Assembly: GCA_902559605.1 (NCBI GenBank)
Contig: CACEIC010000003.1
Span: 1-57,006 of the forward strand
DNA: 57,006 nt
Direction: 5' to 3'
From: an uncultured Pelagibacteraceae bacterium
Lineage (GTDB): Bacteria; Pseudomonadota; Alphaproteobacteria; Pelagibacterales; Pelagibacteraceae
Below are positions 41,188-53,173 of this stretch, piece by piece. Below the pieces are notes generated by a model that was given only the letters and a program-made list of their open reading frames with translations, searched no databases and was not told the origin of the DNA. Each line of letters starts with the position of its first letter. Position 1 is the first letter of the stretch. Both the position numbers and the translations under genes were made by a program.

Positions 41188-41961
41188 TTATGTGGTTGCA
41201 AGCATTTTCTTTATCTCAGCAATAGCTTTTGCTGGATTTAATCCTTTTGGACATGCATTAGTGCAGTTCAAAATCGTGTGGCATCTATAAAGCTTAAGTT
41301 CATCTGCAACCTTTTGAAGTCTTTCCTTTCTATCTTCGTCTCTGCTATCCATTATCCATCTATAAGCTTGTAATAAAACTGCAGGACCTAAATACTTATC
41401 GCCATTCCACCAATAACTAGGACATGAAGTAGAACAACAAGCACACATTATACATTCATAAGCTCCATCAAGTTTAGCTCTATCTTCTGGAGATTGATGA
41501 ATTTCTGTTGTTTCACTTTTTGAATTATTTTTTAACCAAGGTTCAATGGATTGGTATTGTTTATATAATCCACTTAAGTCTCCTATTAAATCTTTTTTTA
41601 CTTTTAAGTGAGGCAAAGGGTATATATCTATATCTCCCTTAATTTCTGCATGTGGCTTAGTACATGCAAGACCATTTTTTCCACCCATATTCATTGCACA
41701 AGAACCACAAACTCCATGCGCACAAGATCTTCTATATGCAAGTGTTGGATCAATTTCGTTTTTAATTTTATTTAGTATGTCTAAAACTTTAGATGGACAA
41801 TTATCCATGTCTACTTCATATGTGTCTATTCTTGGGTTCTCTCCAGTTGATGGATCCCATCTGTAAACATTTACTTTTCTGATATTCTTTGAACCGGTTT
41901 TGTCTTTAAAATATTTACCTTTATTAACTTTTGAGTTTTGTGGTAAATTTAATTGAACCAT
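41188..41961 (-). CDS. sdhB: Succinate dehydrogenase iron-sulfur subunit
   Basis: 257 residues. The [2Fe-2S] cluster cysteines are Cys80, Cys85, Cys88 and Cys100. The [4Fe-4S] and [3Fe-4S] ligands come from [12 protein letters not shown] (170-181) and [14 protein letters not shown] (227-240). It passes electrons from SdhA to the membrane quinone site. It overlaps sdhA by one base. Confidence 0.97.
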   Translation of the reverse strand: MVQLNLPQNSKVNKGKYFKDKTGSKNIRKVNVYRWDPSTGENPRIDTYEVDMDNCPSKVLDILNKIKNEIDPTLAYRRSCAHGVCGSCAMNMGGKNGLACTKPHAEIKGDIDIYPLPHLKVKKDLIGDLSGLYKQYQSIEPWLKNNSKSETTEIHQSPEDRAKLDGAYECIMCACCSTSCPSYWWNGDKYLGPAVLLQAYRWIMDSRDEDRKERLQKVADELKLYRCHTILNCTNACPKGLNPAKAIAEIKKMLATT

Positions 41962-43736
41962 TAATACACTCTTTCTTGTGGAGGAAAATATTGGACTTCA
42001 TTTGTTAATGTTGAAGTATGTACATCTCTGTATTCAATTTTAGTATTTTTTCCATCACACCAAGATAATGTATGTTTCATAAATTTTTCATCATTTCTTT
42101 TTGGATAATCTTCACGAGCATGAGCTCCTCTGCTTTCTTTTCTGTGATATGCAGAATCTACAGTTGTTATCGCTTGTCTAATTAAATTATCAAATTCTAA
42201 AGTCTCAACTAAATCAGTATTGAATACCAACGATTTATCTTTAACAGAAATCGATTCCATGCCGTCATATGTTTTTCTGATCTCATCTACACCCTCTTTA
42301 AGATTCTTTTCAGTTCTAAATACAGCACATTTAGACTGCATTGTTTTTTGCATCGCCAGTCTAAGTTCAGCAGTTCCATTATCTCCCTCTGCATACCTTA
42401 GTTTATCAAATCTATTTAGACATTTTTCAGTTTCGCTTTCACTAACTTCTTCGTGAGGCGTTCCAGGTTTTACCAATTCCGCTGCTCTCTTTGCTGCTGC
42501 TCTTCCAAAAACAACCAAGTCAATAAGTGAATTTGAACCTAGTCTATTTGCTCCATGCACAGATACGCACGCGGCCTCACCAATCGCCATCAAACCTGGG
42601 ACTGTTTTTTGAGATCCATTTACTGTTAAAACTTCAGCTTTATAATTTGTTGGTATACCACCCATATTATAATGAACTGTTGGAACAACTGGTATTGGTT
42701 CTTTGGTTACATCTACATTTGCAAATAATCTTGCTGCCTCAGTAATGCCTGGCAATCTATCTTCAATAACTTTCTTATCTAAATGACTTAAATATAAATG
42801 AACATGGTCTTGATCTTTACCAACACCTCTTCCCTCATTGATTTCAATAGACATTGATCTGCTAACTACATCTCTTGATGCAAGATCTTTAGCGTTGGGA
42901 GCATATCTCTCCATAAATCTTTCACCTTTAGAGTTTACCAAATATCCACCTTCACCTCTTACACCTTCAGAAATAAGTGTTCCGTGTCCATATATTCCTG
43001 TTGGGTGAAATTGTACAAACTCCATGTCTTGAAGAGGTAATCCAGCTCTTAATACCATTGCATTACCATCACCAGTACAAGTGTGTGCAGATGTTGCTGA
43101 GTAATACACCTTCCCGTATCCCCCTGTGGCTATAATTGTTATGTGAGATCTAAAACGATGAATTGTTCCATCATTTAAATTCCAAGCAATTAAACCTTTG
43201 CATTGTCCATCTTTCATAATTAAGTCTAATGCAAAATATTCAATAAAAAATTCTGTATTATGTTTAAGTGCTTGACCATACAATGTATGGAGAATTGCAT
43301 GACCAGTTCTGTCTGCTGCTGCACAAGTTCTTTGTACTATTCCATTTCCATAATTTTTTGTCATTCCTCCAAATGGTCTTTGATAGATTTTTCCATCTTC
43401 TGTTCTACTAAAAGGAACACCATACTTTTCTAATTCTAAAACCGCTTTCGGAGCTTCCTTACACAAATATTCAATACTATCTTGATCACCTAACCAATCC
43501 GCTCCTTTTACAGTATCGTACATGTGCCAACGCCAATCATCTTCACCCATATTTCCAAGGGCTGCTGAAATTCCACCTTGCGCAGCTGATGTGTGACTTC
43601 TAGTTGGAAAGACCTTAGAAATGCATGCAGTTTTTAATCCAGCTTCACTTAAGCCAACCGCAGCTCTTAGGCCAGAGCCTCCAGCACCAAGGACAACAAC
43701 ATCGTATTCATGATCTATAATATTATAAGATTTCAT
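41961..43736 (-). CDS. sdhA: Succinate dehydrogenase flavoprotein subunit
   Basis: 591 residues. [10 protein letters not shown] (17-26) binds FAD, and His48 in [10 protein letters not shown] should carry the covalent flavin. [23 protein letters not shown] and [10 protein letters not shown] are family hallmarks. It oxidises succinate to fumarate at the membrane face. It overlaps sdhD by four bases. Confidence 0.98.
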   Translation of the reverse strand: MKSYNIIDHEYDVVVLGAGGSGLRAAVGLSEAGLKTACISKVFPTRSHTSAAQGGISAALGNMGEDDWRWHMYDTVKGADWLGDQDSIEYLCKEAPKAVLELEKYGVPFSRTEDGKIYQRPFGGMTKNYGNGIVQRTCAAADRTGHAILHTLYGQALKHNTEFFIEYFALDLIMKDGQCKGLIAWNLNDGTIHRFRSHITIIATGGYGKVYYSATSAHTCTGDGNAMVLRAGLPLQDMEFVQFHPTGIYGHGTLISEGVRGEGGYLVNSKGERFMERYAPNAKDLASRDVVSRSMSIEINEGRGVGKDQDHVHLYLSHLDKKVIEDRLPGITEAARLFANVDVTKEPIPVVPTVHYNMGGIPTNYKAEVLTVNGSQKTVPGLMAIGEAACVSVHGANRLGSNSLIDLVVFGRAAAKRAAELVKPGTPHEEVSESETEKCLNRFDKLRYAEGDNGTAELRLAMQKTMQSKCAVFRTEKNLKEGVDEIRKTYDGMESISVKDKSLVFNTDLVETLEFDNLIRQAITTVDSAYHRKESRGAHAREDYPKRNDEKFMKHTLSWCDGKNTKIEYRDVHTSTLTNEVQYFPPQERVY

Positions 43737-44062
43737 ATAGTTAGTTTAAATACCGCTAATATTGTAATTAAAGGAATTGTTATAGCAAAAAAATTTAAAG
43801 CTTTGTTTGCGGCATTTTTGATTTTTTCGTCTTTAATATAGTCTTCAAAAACCTCACTGATGCTTAATGCTGAGAAAAAGTAAGCAAAAATAAGAAAAAG
43901 ACTAAATATAAACTTTGAAGGTTGAGAAGTTAGAAAAGTCAATATCTCCAAGTAACTTTTGTCATAAATACTTACCAGATTTAAAGCAAACCATAGCATC
44001 AAAGGTACCAATATGAGAGAACTCACTTTTAGAAATACCCATTTTTTTGTTACTGCTCTCAT
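43733..44062 (-). CDS. sdhD: Succinate dehydrogenase membrane anchor subunit
   Basis: 109 residues with three predicted membrane helices ([46 protein letters not shown]). With SdhC it holds the haem and quinone site. The usual haem/quinone-side His/Asp near helix 2 is not obvious, as SdhD is poorly conserved. The call rests on position between sdhC and sdhA. Confidence 0.87.
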   Translation of the reverse strand: MRAVTKKWVFLKVSSLILVPLMLWFALNLVSIYDKSYLEILTFLTSQPSKFIFSLFLIFAYFFSALSISEVFEDYIKDEKIKNAANKALNFFAITIPLITILAVFKLTI

Positions 44063-44442
44063 TACAATAAATTTCTTCCTATCAAATAAATTGAAATGGT
44101 TAAAACAAAAGATCCAAAGATTACAATTAAGCCAGTGATTTTTGTAGTTTTTAATTCAAATCCATAACCAAAATCCATAATTAGATGTCTTATCTCACTT
44201 AAGATTTGAAAACTAAAAGACCATGTAATACCCAATATGAAAAATTTTCCAATAATAGATTGGAGGAAAAAATTTATAAATTCATGACTTCCTTCACTAA
44301 ATGAAAAAAATATAAAAAAAATACAAATTAAAGTTATTGCTAATATATTTATTATTCCAGTAATTCTATGAGATATTGAAACTAAAGATGAAACATGCCA
44401 TCTATAAATTTGAATGTGAGGAGACAAAGGATTATTTTCCAT
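44062..44442 (-). CDS. sdhC: Succinate dehydrogenase cytochrome b556 subunit
   Basis: 126 residues with three membrane helices. PLSPHIQIYRW and the SISHRITG motif (His25) open the protein, and the likely haem ligand His85 lies in SEIRHLIMDFG. It overlaps both asd (11 bases) and sdhD (1 base), so it is the first sdh gene in the run. Confidence 0.94.
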   Translation of the reverse strand: MENNPLSPHIQIYRWHVSSLVSISHRITGIINILAITLICIFFIFFSFSEGSHEFINFFLQSIIGKFFILGITWSFSFQILSEIRHLIMDFGYGFELKTTKITGLIVIFGSFVLTISIYLIGRNLL

Positions 44443-45442
44443 TTTGATTTGCTTTCATTATTGTTTCTGCAATTTCAACAGAATTCAATGCGGCTCCTCT
44501 TAATAGGTTATCTGAAACGATCCACAAATTAATTGAGTTCTCTTTTGTCTTATCATCTCTAATTCTCGAGATAAATGTTTCATAACTACCAGTTGCTTCT
44601 ATTGGTGTGCTATATCCTCCACTTTCTCTTTTATCTATAACTCTACAACCATCAGCGTTATTTAATGCTTCTCTGATTTGATCAAGAGAGTAAGGATTTT
44701 CGAACTCTATATTTACTGACTCTGAATGTGATACTAGAACAGGAATTCTAACGCATGTAGCTGTTAACTCTATATTATTATCCAGTATTTTTTTTGTTTC
44801 ATTAGTCATTTTCAATTCTTCTTTTGTGTATCCATCATCCGAAAAAACATCAATGTGAGGAATTATATTGAAAGCTATTTGTTTAGTAAAATTTTTAGAT
44901 TGAACAGAATTTCCATCAAGATAAGATTTTGTTTGTTCAATCAATTCATCCATAGGTGCTTTTCCACCTCCAGAAACAGATTGATAAGTAGAAACTATCA
45001 CCCTTTTTATTTTATATAAATCATGTAATGGTTTAAGAGCTAATACTAACTGAGCTGTTGAGCAGTTAGGATTTGCCACAATATTTTTTTTCATTTCATT
45101 AATTTTTTCTGCATTCACTTGAGGCACAATAAGTGGAACATCGGGGTCCATTCTAAAAAAACTGGAATTATCAATTACAGTTGTTAATTTTGCTGCACTT
45201 TCTGCATATTGTTCTGCAATTTTACCACCTGCTGCAAAAAAAGTTATATTCGCATTTGAAAAATCATATTTTTCAAGATCATGGACTTCGTAATCTTTGC
45301 CTTTAAAACTTATTTTTTTTCCAGCACTATTAGAAGAGGCAACTAAAAAAAGGTTATCAAATTTAATATCTTTTTTTTCTATAACTTCTAGAGTCTTTCT
45401 TCCAACATTACCGGTTGCACCGATGATAGCTATATTAGTCAT
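44432..45442 (-). CDS. asd: Aspartate-semialdehyde dehydrogenase
   Basis: 336 residues. NADP-binding GATGNVGRKTLEV at the N-terminus and catalytic Cys127 in NPNCSTAQL. ESGGYSTPIEATGSYETFISRIR is near the end. It makes aspartate semialdehyde for lysine, threonine and methionine synthesis. It sits 14 bases after dmdA and overlaps sdhC by 11, an unusual place for this gene. Confidence 0.95.
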   Translation of the reverse strand: MTNIAIIGATGNVGRKTLEVIEKKDIKFDNLFLVASSNSAGKKISFKGKDYEVHDLEKYDFSNANITFFAAGGKIAEQYAESAAKLTTVIDNSSFFRMDPDVPLIVPQVNAEKINEMKKNIVANPNCSTAQLVLALKPLHDLYKIKRVIVSTYQSVSGGGKAPMDELIEQTKSYLDGNSVQSKNFTKQIAFNIIPHIDVFSDDGYTKEELKMTNETKKILDNNIELTATCVRIPVLVSHSESVNIEFENPYSLDQIREALNNADGCRVIDKRESGGYSTPIEATGSYETFISRIRDDKTKENSINLWIVSDNLLRGAALNSVEIAETIMKANQNGK

Positions 45443-45456
45443 TTTAAAGATTTATA

Positions 45457-46566
45457 CTAAATGAAAGGTAAATCGCAAACTGTTCCGTTAAAACTATTAC
45501 CATTTATATCAATTTTGAATGTTTGCTTTGCTTCAAAATATGGTTTTTTTATCATAGCTATACCAATTACCTGTTTAAAAGTTGGGTTGTAACAACCTGA
45601 CCTTAGTTCTCCGATTATATTATTTTTTTCATCTGTTAAATTCATCGAACCAGTTACACTTATTTTATCAGTATCAATTTTAACGCCCATTAGTTTTCTT
45701 TTAATTCCTTGAGACTTTATTTTTTTTAATTTCTCTTTTCCTAAAAATTCAACATCACTATCAACATTAATATATTTATCAAAGCCACATTCGTATGGGT
45801 TGTCTCCATTGTCCATATCGTTTCCTTGAGAAAGTAATCCACTTTCGATACGTTCAATTAAATTAGGACATCCTGCTCTAATATTAAACTCATCTCCGAT
45901 TTCAAATAAATGATCGTATAGTTTTAAACCCGCCTCATTATTCTCAACATAAATTTCATATCCACCTTGTTTAGACCATCCTGATTGAGCAATTAAATGT
46001 TTGGCTCCAGCAAAATCAAAATAATCAAAACCAAAAAATTTTAAATTTGTTATTTTTTCACCAAAAACTTTTTCCATTAACTTAAATGATTTAGGCCCTT
46101 GCACAGCCATAATATCAACTTCAGGTTCGATAATATTTACATCAAATTTATTCCCGATTGCCAATCCTTTAGCAAATAAGATTACATCTGTATCTGCAAT
46201 AGAAACCCACCATTTATTCTCATTAAATCTTAGAACAACTGGGTCATTAATTAATCCAGCATTATCATCTATGATTGGACAATAATAACATCTTCCATCT
46301 TTTGATTTCGAAAGATCTCTACAAGTCATAAGTTGAACCAATTTTGCAGCATCTTTTCCAGTAATCTCTACTTGTCTTTCAGCAGCCACATCCCAAACTT
46401 GAACATGCTCTTTTAAATGATGATATGAGTCTTCTAAAGAACCAAATGCAGCAGGAAGCAACATATGATTGTATATTGTGTAAGCTGTAACACCTTGTTT
46501 TTCAATTCTTGATGTATAAGGCGTACCTCTAAGTCTTCTTGATTTTGCAATAGAAAAGTTTTTCAT
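45457..46566 (-). CDS. dmdA: Dimethylsulfoniopropionate demethylase
   Basis: 369 residues, GcvT-like fold. It moves one methyl group from DMSP to tetrahydrofolate, giving methylmercaptopropionate (MMPA) and 5-methyl-THF. The N-terminal [26 protein letters not shown] pattern, [13 protein letters not shown] and [20 protein letters not shown] are those of SAR11 DmdA, not of glycine-cleavage T-protein. The linked dmdB and dmdC, which process MMPA, make the call strong. A 65-base gap from dmdB is the longest within the lower part of the run and may hold an internal promoter, although I see no convincing one. Confidence 0.94.
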   Translation of the reverse strand: MKNFSIAKSRRLRGTPYTSRIEKQGVTAYTIYNHMLLPAAFGSLEDSYHHLKEHVQVWDVAAERQVEITGKDAAKLVQLMTCRDLSKSKDGRCYYCPIIDDNAGLINDPVVLRFNENKWWVSIADTDVILFAKGLAIGNKFDVNIIEPEVDIMAVQGPKSFKLMEKVFGEKITNLKFFGFDYFDFAGAKHLIAQSGWSKQGGYEIYVENNEAGLKLYDHLFEIGDEFNIRAGCPNLIERIESGLLSQGNDMDNGDNPYECGFDKYINVDSDVEFLGKEKLKKIKSQGIKRKLMGVKIDTDKISVTGSMNLTDEKNNIIGELRSGCYNPTFKQVIGIAMIKKPYFEAKQTFKIDINGNSFNGTVCDLPFI

Positions 46567-46631
46567 TTTTTAGCTTAGTGTCATCTTTTTATCTATTTGT
46601 AAAGAAAGTAAGTGGTTTATTTGAAAGAAAT

Positions 46632-48260
46632 CTAAGTAAGTTCCTTAGCTCTTTTTCTTAATTCAAATTTTTGGATTTTACCTGTTGATGTTTTTGGAAG
46701 TTCACAGAAGTCTATTTTTTTTGGAATTTTGAACCCTGCTAGAGTTTCTCTACAAAAATCGATTAATTCTTTTTCATCTGTCTCTTTATCTGCCACTTTC
46801 TCTATAAATGCGCATGGAACTTCTCCCCATTTCTCATCTGGTTTTGCTACTACAGCAACAATTGAAACAGCTGGGTGCTTAGAAAGTGTGTTTTCGATTT
46901 CGATAGAAGAAATATTCTCTCCACCTGAAATAATAATATCTTTCGACCTATCTTTAACCTTGATGTATCCATCTGGATAAATAACTGCCAAATCACCAGA
47001 GTGAAACCATCCATCTTTCATAGCCTTTTCAGTGGCCTCTTTGTCTTTAAAATACCCTTTCATAACAACATTACCTTTGATCATTATCTCGCCAATGGTT
47101 TCTCCATCCTTAGGCACGGGTTTCATAGTTTCTGGATCTAAAACAACCACTCCTTCTGTGTTTGGAAATCTCACACCTTGCCTTGCTTTAATTTCATTAA
47201 TTTTATCTTCTTCAAAACCATTCCATTCATCATTCCAAGCACATTGTAAAACATGTCCGTATGTTTCTGTTAAACCATAGACATGCATTACCTCAAATCC
47301 CAATGCTTTCATTTTTTTGAAAATTATACTTGGAGGTGGTGCTCCAGCAGTTAAAACATAAACTTTATTTTTTAATTCTTTGATATCATTTTGTGATGCA
47401 CCTGTTATCATATTAAGTACAATAGGTGCACCTCCAAAATGGGTAATGTCATGCTTTTCAATTAATTCAAATATTTTTTTTACATCAATAGCTCTTAAAC
47501 AAACTGTTTTTCCATTTAACATTGGTATTGTCCACGGGTATCCCCATCCATTACAGTGGAACATTGGTACAACTGTTAAAAAATTTAATCTATTTGGCAT
47601 ATTCCAAGCAACGGCACTACCTGTTGACATTAAATAAGAACCTCTATGATGATAAACAACACCTTTTGGATTTCCAGTTGTTCCAGATGTATAACTTAAA
47701 GAAATCGCTTGCCACTCATCCTTTGGTTTTTTCCAAATATAATTTTCATCACCAGTATTTAAAAATTCCTCATATTCTCTATCTCCAATTTTTTTTAATA
47801 AGGATTGATCTGCAAAATCGTCTTGAACATCAATTACAATTGGTTTGTCCTTTAAAGTTGATAAAGCCTTTTCTGCAACAGCATGTAATTGCCTGTCTAT
47901 TATTAATACTTTTGCTTCACTGTGTTCTAAAATATAAGCAACAGTTTTTGCATCGAGTCTTGAATTAATTGTATTTAAAACAGCTCCTGTCATAGGAACA
48001 GAATAATGTGCCTCGAAAATCTCTGGAGTGTTAAAGGTCATAACTGAAACTGTATCTCCTTCAACAATACCAATTTTCTCTAGTGCACTTGCAAATTTGA
48101 TACACCTGTTAAATACTTCCGTCCATGTAAAAGATTTTGTTTCATATACTAAAGCTTCGTAATTTGGATAAATGTCTTTCGCTCTTTCTAGAAAGCTTAG
48201 CGGCGTTAAAGGAACATAATTTGAGGGATTTTTATCTAAGTTCTGATTATATTTATTCAT
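46632..48260 (-). CDS. dmdB: 3-methylmercaptopropionyl-CoA ligase
   Basis: 542 residues of the acyl-AMP ligase family. The nucleotide loop is SYTSGTTGNPKGVVYHHRG, followed by YGLTET, WFHSGDLAVIYPDGY and the catalytic Lys in STGKIQKFELRK near the end. Position between dmdA and dmdC makes MMPA the likely acid; such enzymes also activate short fatty acids. It overlaps dmdC by one base. Confidence 0.9.
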   Translation of the reverse strand: MNKYNQNLDKNPSNYVPLTPLSFLERAKDIYPNYEALVYETKSFTWTEVFNRCIKFASALEKIGIVEGDTVSVMTFNTPEIFEAHYSVPMTGAVLNTINSRLDAKTVAYILEHSEAKVLIIDRQLHAVAEKALSTLKDKPIVIDVQDDFADQSLLKKIGDREYEEFLNTGDENYIWKKPKDEWQAISLSYTSGTTGNPKGVVYHHRGSYLMSTGSAVAWNMPNRLNFLTVVPMFHCNGWGYPWTIPMLNGKTVCLRAIDVKKIFELIEKHDITHFGGAPIVLNMITGASQNDIKELKNKVYVLTAGAPPPSIIFKKMKALGFEVMHVYGLTETYGHVLQCAWNDEWNGFEEDKINEIKARQGVRFPNTEGVVVLDPETMKPVPKDGETIGEIMIKGNVVMKGYFKDKEATEKAMKDGWFHSGDLAVIYPDGYIKVKDRSKDIIISGGENISSIEIENTLSKHPAVSIVAVVAKPDEKWGEVPCAFIEKVADKETDEKELIDFCRETLAGFKIPKKIDFCELPKTSTGKIQKFELRKRAKELT

Positions 48261-50020
48261 CAGTTAAATTTTGCGCTCATAGTATATTTACTACCAGAAA
48301 TAGCAGATTTATAATGGCTCTCAGCTCTAGGCAAAATTTTATCAAAATAGTAATTTCCTGTATTTAATTTATCTTCATAAAACTCTTTATTATTTTCCAA
48401 ATTTTCATAGCTTTTTCTCATTGTTTTTAGCCATATAAATGAAAGACAAAAATAACCAAAAAATCTTAAATAATCGTTACATGATGCGCTTATATCGTCT
48501 TTTGGCGTATTGCCATTAGGAGATATCCAGTCCGTGAAATCTGACAATATATTTTTTAATTCTGATATTTTTTTTACATGTTCATTTAAATTGTCTACTT
48601 TTGAACAATTTTGAATTTCTGTATCTACATATTTCATAAAATTTTCAAAAACTTTTTTCTGACTAATTTTTCTAAATACAAAATCAATTGCCTGCACAGA
48701 ATTAGTTCCTTCGTAAATAGGTGTAATTCTATTATCTCTAAATAATTGTTCTATCCCTTGGTCTTTTGTATAACCATAGCCTCCAAAAACCTGAATTGCT
48801 TCATTGGTTATTTCCATACCCATATCTGTAAAAAATGACTTAATTACTGGCGTCATAAGACCTACAATATCCGATGCATCTTTTTTTACTTCCTCCGAAC
48901 TATGACTTAAGCTTACATCTACCTGCTGGGCCATCCAAAAAGATAAGGATCTTTCTCCCTCAATTATAGACTTCATATTTAACAAACTTCTTCGAATATC
49001 TGCATGCTTAATAATTAAATCTGTTTCTCCATTAGAATTATTATTTGATTTACCTTGTTTTCTCTCTTTAGAATAACTTAAAGCAGTTTGATAAGCTGTT
49101 TCAGATAGACCTAATCCTTGTATACCGACAACGATTCTTTCTAAGTTCATCATTGTAAACATAGAATTTAAGCCTTTGTTCTCTGGTCCGATCATATACC
49201 CTTTGGCATCATCAAAACTTAATACACATGCGGGTGAACCTTTAATACCCATTTTTGATTCAATTGAAACAGTATTGACGCCGTTTCTTGGACCAATTGA
49301 TCCATCATCATTAATTTCATATTTTGGTACTAAAAATAAACTTATCCCCTTCGTTCCTTTTGGTGCGTCCTGCGTTCTTGCTAAAACTAGGTGTATAATA
49401 TTTTCAGTTAAATCGTGGTCACCAGAAGTAATAAAGATTTTTTGTCCACTTATATTATAAGTACCATTTTCATTTTTAATTGCCTTTGTTTTTATTAATC
49501 CTAAATCTGTTCCACATTGAGGCTCTGTTAAACACATTGTCCCACTCCATTTACCCTCAACAATTTTAGGAAGATATGTGTTTTTGATTTCTTCAGTTGC
49601 ATGACTCAAAATACAATTATATGCACCTATACTTAATTCACTATATAATTTAAAAGATAAACTTGATGATGAAAGCATTTCATCAAAAAAAGCACTTACA
49701 GTTTTTGGCATTCCTTGACCACCATATTTTGGATCACAAGTTAAAGATACCCATCCATCTTCTATAAATTTTGAATATGCCTCTTTATAACCTGGAGGGG
49801 TTCTAACTACTCCATTTTCATAGACACAAGGATTTTCGTCTCCAGCTTTTGCTAAAGGAAGAAGCATTTCTTCATTAATTTTTGCAGCTTCCTCTAAGAT
49901 ATCTTTTACTAGATCAGAAGTGACTTCTTTATATTTTTCAATTTCGTTATAATTTTTATTATCTTTTAGATGTTCAAATAAGAACATCATATCTTTCACA
50001 GGTGCGGAATAAACAGTCAT
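48260..50020 (-). CDS. dmdC: 3-methylmercaptopropionyl-CoA dehydrogenase
   Basis: 586 residues of the long acyl-CoA dehydrogenase subgroup with an extra C-terminal domain. The FAD and substrate motifs include GTMCLTEPQCGTDLGL and GQKIFITSGDHD; the catalytic Glu lies in PIYEGTNSVQA. It desaturates MMPA-CoA to methylthioacryloyl-CoA. The next enzyme (DmdD or a related hydratase) is not in the window. Following gene: dmdB. Confidence 0.9.
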   Translation of the reverse strand: MTVYSAPVKDMMFLFEHLKDNKNYNEIEKYKEVTSDLVKDILEEAAKINEEMLLPLAKAGDENPCVYENGVVRTPPGYKEAYSKFIEDGWVSLTCDPKYGGQGMPKTVSAFFDEMLSSSSLSFKLYSELSIGAYNCILSHATEEIKNTYLPKIVEGKWSGTMCLTEPQCGTDLGLIKTKAIKNENGTYNISGQKIFITSGDHDLTENIIHLVLARTQDAPKGTKGISLFLVPKYEINDDGSIGPRNGVNTVSIESKMGIKGSPACVLSFDDAKGYMIGPENKGLNSMFTMMNLERIVVGIQGLGLSETAYQTALSYSKERKQGKSNNNSNGETDLIIKHADIRRSLLNMKSIIEGERSLSFWMAQQVDVSLSHSSEEVKKDASDIVGLMTPVIKSFFTDMGMEITNEAIQVFGGYGYTKDQGIEQLFRDNRITPIYEGTNSVQAIDFVFRKISQKKVFENFMKYVDTEIQNCSKVDNLNEHVKKISELKNILSDFTDWISPNGNTPKDDISASCNDYLRFFGYFCLSFIWLKTMRKSYENLENNKEFYEDKLNTGNYYFDKILPRAESHYKSAISGSKYTMSAKFN

Positions 50021-50052
50021 AAATTTAATAGTATCAAATTAAGTTAATTTTT

Positions 50053-51162
50053 TTATTTTTGCAAATATGCAATAATCGCATCTCCCATACCAGAAGTTGA
50101 AATTTCTTTTGTTCCTTTTGACATAATATCTTTAGTTCTTAACCCATCATCTAGTACATTTTGCACTGCTTTTTCTAAGTCATCAGCCTCTTTATCTAAG
50201 TCAAGAGAGTACCTCAGGGCCATTGCAAAACTCAAGATGGTTGCAATTGGATTTGCAATTCCTTTTCCAGCAATATCTGGAGCAGATCCATGAACAGGCT
50301 CATACATTGCTCTCATTTCACCATCTTTATTTTTTGCACCCAAAGAAGCTGAAGGTAATAAACCTAAAGATCCCGTCAGCATAGATGCTTCATCTGACAA
50401 CATATCACCAAACAAATTATCTGTCACAATTACATCAAATTGCTTTGGATTTCTCAAAAGTTGCATTGCACAATTATCTGCAAGCATATGATTTAACTCA
50501 ACATCTTTAAATTCTTTATCGTGAAGATTTTGAACTTCCTCTTTCCATAATTGACCTGCTTCCATAACATTCGATTTTTCACAGGAAGTAACTTTGTTGT
50601 TTCTCTTCTTTGCTAGATCAAATGCAACTCTAGCAACTCTTTTAATTTCTGATGAGGTATAAGTATGAGTGTTTATTCCTTTACGTTCACCATTATCAAT
50701 TGGCTTGATACCTCTCGGCTCACCAAAATAAATACCACCTGTCAATTCTCTAACAATCATGATGTCTAGACCTGATACGATTTCAGGTTTTAGCGTAGAT
50801 GCCTCAACTAATTGTTTAAAACAAATTGCAGGCCTCAAATTTGCAAATAATTTTAATTCTTTTCTTAGCTTGAGAAGAGCTCTCTCAGGTCTTTTGGAAA
50901 AATCTAAATTATCATATTTTGGTCCACCTACAGCTCCTAAAATGACTGCTTCACATTCTAATGATTTATAAAATACTTCATCTGTAATCGGTGTTCCGTG
51001 CTTGTCGTAAGATGCTCCTCCAACTAAGGCCTCTTCCATATCAAAATCAAGAGATTTATTTACATTAAACCAAGTTATAATTTTTTTAACTTCATTAATA
51101 ACCTCGGGACCAATACCATCACCTGGTAATAATAAGAATTTTCTTTTTTTGACTTTAATCAT
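50053..51162 (-). CDS. leuB: 3-isopropylmalate dehydrogenase
   Basis: 369 residues. [11 protein letters not shown] at the start, [13 protein letters not shown] in the middle, [15 protein letters not shown] and [18 protein letters not shown]. It oxidises isopropylmalate in leucine synthesis. It overlaps leuD by 8 bases, and dmdC begins 32 bases after its stop. Confidence 0.97.
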   Translation of the reverse strand: MIKVKKRKFLLLPGDGIGPEVINEVKKIITWFNVNKSLDFDMEEALVGGASYDKHGTPITDEVFYKSLECEAVILGAVGGPKYDNLDFSKRPERALLKLRKELKLFANLRPAICFKQLVEASTLKPEIVSGLDIMIVRELTGGIYFGEPRGIKPIDNGERKGINTHTYTSSEIKRVARVAFDLAKKRNNKVTSCEKSNVMEAGQLWKEEVQNLHDKEFKDVELNHMLADNCAMQLLRNPKQFDVIVTDNLFGDMLSDEASMLTGSLGLLPSASLGAKNKDGEMRAMYEPVHGSAPDIAGKGIANPIATILSFAMALRYSLDLDKEADDLEKAVQNVLDDGLRTKDIMSKGTKEISTSGMGDAIIAYLQK

Positions 51163-51760
51163 TAAATATCCAAGGCTTTGTGGATTTTAATTTTTCTTCA
51201 AATGAAATTATTTTGTTAGACTTTTCCAAAGACAGTGCAATATCATCTAGTCCCTCAATTAAACATTTTTTTTTAAATTCGTCTAATTCAAATTTGATTT
51301 CTTTATTCCCAAAAATTATTTTTTGATCTGGTAAATTTATTGCAATTTCTTCTTGTCTCTTAGAATATTCAGAAAGTTCTTTTATCTGTTCATCATTAAG
51401 TTTAATAGGCAATATTCCATTTTTAAAACAATTATTATAAAATATATCTGCGTAACTAGTACTTATAACGCAAGTGATACCAAAGTCTAAAAGTGCCCAT
51501 GGCGCATGTTCTCTAGATGATCCACATCCAAAATTGTTCCCTGCAATTAAAATCTTAGAATTATCATATGGGGATTTATTTAATATAAAGTCATCTACTA
51601 CTTTACCTTTTTCGTCATATCTCATTTCATAAAATAAATTTTTTCCAAGTCCTGTTCTTTTTATTGTTTTTAAAAATTGCTTTGGAATAATCATATCTGT
51701 ATCGATATTTACAATTGGCAAATATGCAGGAATACTTTTTAATGTTGTGAATTTGTTCAT
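51155..51760 (-). CDS. leuD: 3-isopropylmalate dehydratase small subunit
   Basis: 201 residues, aconitase swivel domain: [34 protein letters not shown] and the [16 protein letters not shown] block. It completes the isomerase with LeuC. It directly abuts leuC. Confidence 0.97.
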   Translation of the reverse strand: MNKFTTLKSIPAYLPIVNIDTDMIIPKQFLKTIKRTGLGKNLFYEMRYDEKGKVVDDFILNKSPYDNSKILIAGNNFGCGSSREHAPWALLDFGITCVISTSYADIFYNNCFKNGILPIKLNDEQIKELSEYSKRQEEIAINLPDQKIIFGNKEIKFELDEFKKKCLIEGLDDIALSLEKSNKIISFEEKLKSTKPWIFND

Positions 51761-53164
51761 TTAACTATTGTATTTTCTAACATCATCTAAATTTCCAGAT
51801 ATAGCAGCTGCAGCAGCCATAGCTGGACTAACTAAATGAGTTCTTCCACCTCGTCCTTGTCTTCCTTCGAAATTTCTATTTGATGTTGACGCACATCTTT
51901 CTTCTGGCTTCAACTTATCTGCATTCATAGCTAAACACATTGAACAACCTGGCTCACGCCATTCAAATCCAGAATTTTTAAATATTACATCTAAACCTTC
52001 TTGCTCTGCTTGTTGTTTTACTAATCCTGAACCAGGAACTATCATTGCATTTACATGAGAAGCAATTTTTTTATCTTTTAAGATTTTTGCAGCTTCTCTT
52101 AAATCTTCAATTCTTCCATTTGTGCAACTTCCTATAAAAACTTTATCAATTCTAATATCTTTTATTTTAGTTTTCGGCTTTAAACCCATATATTTTAATG
52201 ATCTGTTAATAGAATTTTTTCTGTCTTCATTTTGCTCATTTTCAGGATCAGGAACAATTCCATCAATATCTACTACATCCTGAGGCGAAGTTCCCCAAGT
52301 TACCATTGGTTTAATATCTTTGCCCTCAAGACTGATTTCTTTGTCAAATACTGCATCACCATCAGACTTTAATTTACTCCAATATTCTAATGCTTTGTCC
52401 CAATTTGAATTCTTTGGAGACATTGGTTTACCTTTTAAATAATTAAAAACTTTTTCATCTGGCTCTATTAATCCAGCCCTTGCTCCACCTTCAATTGTCA
52501 TATTGCAAATCGTCATTCTTTGTTCGACACTTAAATTCGAAATTAAGTTTCCAGCATATTCAATTACATAACCAGTTCCACCAGCTGTACCAATTTTTCC
52601 GATTATTTGTAATATTACATCCTTAGATGTTACTCCAACAGGAAGAGATCCATTAACGTTTATTCTAAAATTTTTTGATTTTTTTTGAACTAAAGTCTGT
52701 GTTGCCAAGACATGTTCCACTTCCGAAGTTCCAATTCCGAATGCTAATGCACCAAATGCTCCGTGAGTAGCAGTGTGACTATCACCACAAACGATAATCG
52801 TTCCTGGTTGTGTAAATCCCTGTTCTGGACCAATAATATGAACTATTCCTTGTCTTTTATCGTTCATTCCAAAAAGATTTATTCCGAATTCTGCACAGTT
52901 TTTTTCTAGTGTCTCGATTTGTATTTTTGAATCTTTGTCAGTAATAGGCACTGATCTATCCGTTGTTGGAACATTGTGATCTGCTACTGCTAAAGTTAAA
53001 GAAGGTTGTCTAACTTTTCTATTAGAATTTCTTAAACCTTCAAATGCTTGTGGACTAGTAACTTCATGAATTAAATGTCTATCAACAAATAGAAGTGAAG
53101 TCCCATCTTCTTGTTGATGAACAAGGTGATCATTCCATATTTTATCGTATATAGTTTGAGGCAT
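51761..53164 (-). CDS. leuC: 3-isopropylmalate dehydratase large subunit
   Basis: 467 residues, aconitase family. [4Fe-4S] ligands come from [11 protein letters not shown] and [36 protein letters not shown] is the substrate-binding segment, and [19 protein letters not shown] opens the protein. Together with leuD and leuB it forms a complete branch from 2-isopropylmalate to ketoisocaproate. Confidence 0.97.
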   Translation of the reverse strand: MPQTIYDKIWNDHLVHQQEDGTSLLFVDRHLIHEVTSPQAFEGLRNSNRKVRQPSLTLAVADHNVPTTDRSVPITDKDSKIQIETLEKNCAEFGINLFGMNDKRQGIVHIIGPEQGFTQPGTIIVCGDSHTATHGAFGALAFGIGTSEVEHVLATQTLVQKKSKNFRINVNGSLPVGVTSKDVILQIIGKIGTAGGTGYVIEYAGNLISNLSVEQRMTICNMTIEGGARAGLIEPDEKVFNYLKGKPMSPKNSNWDKALEYWSKLKSDGDAVFDKEISLEGKDIKPMVTWGTSPQDVVDIDGIVPDPENEQNEDRKNSINRSLKYMGLKPKTKIKDIRIDKVFIGSCTNGRIEDLREAAKILKDKKIASHVNAMIVPGSGLVKQQAEQEGLDVIFKNSGFEWREPGCSMCLAMNADKLKPEERCASTSNRNFEGRQGRGGRTHLVSPAMAAAAAISGNLDDVRKYNS

Positions 53165-53173
53165 TGTAAAAAA

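Noticed and set aside
45457..46566. Glycine cleavage T-protein instead of DmdA
   Set aside because: The N-terminal and central motifs are of the SAR11 DMSP demethylase type, no gcvH/gcvP is nearby, and dmdB-dmdC are adjacent.
46567..46631. Riboswitch or strong promoter before dmdA
   Set aside because: The 65 bases are AT-rich without a SAM-type aptamer, a stable hairpin or a good -35/-10 pair.
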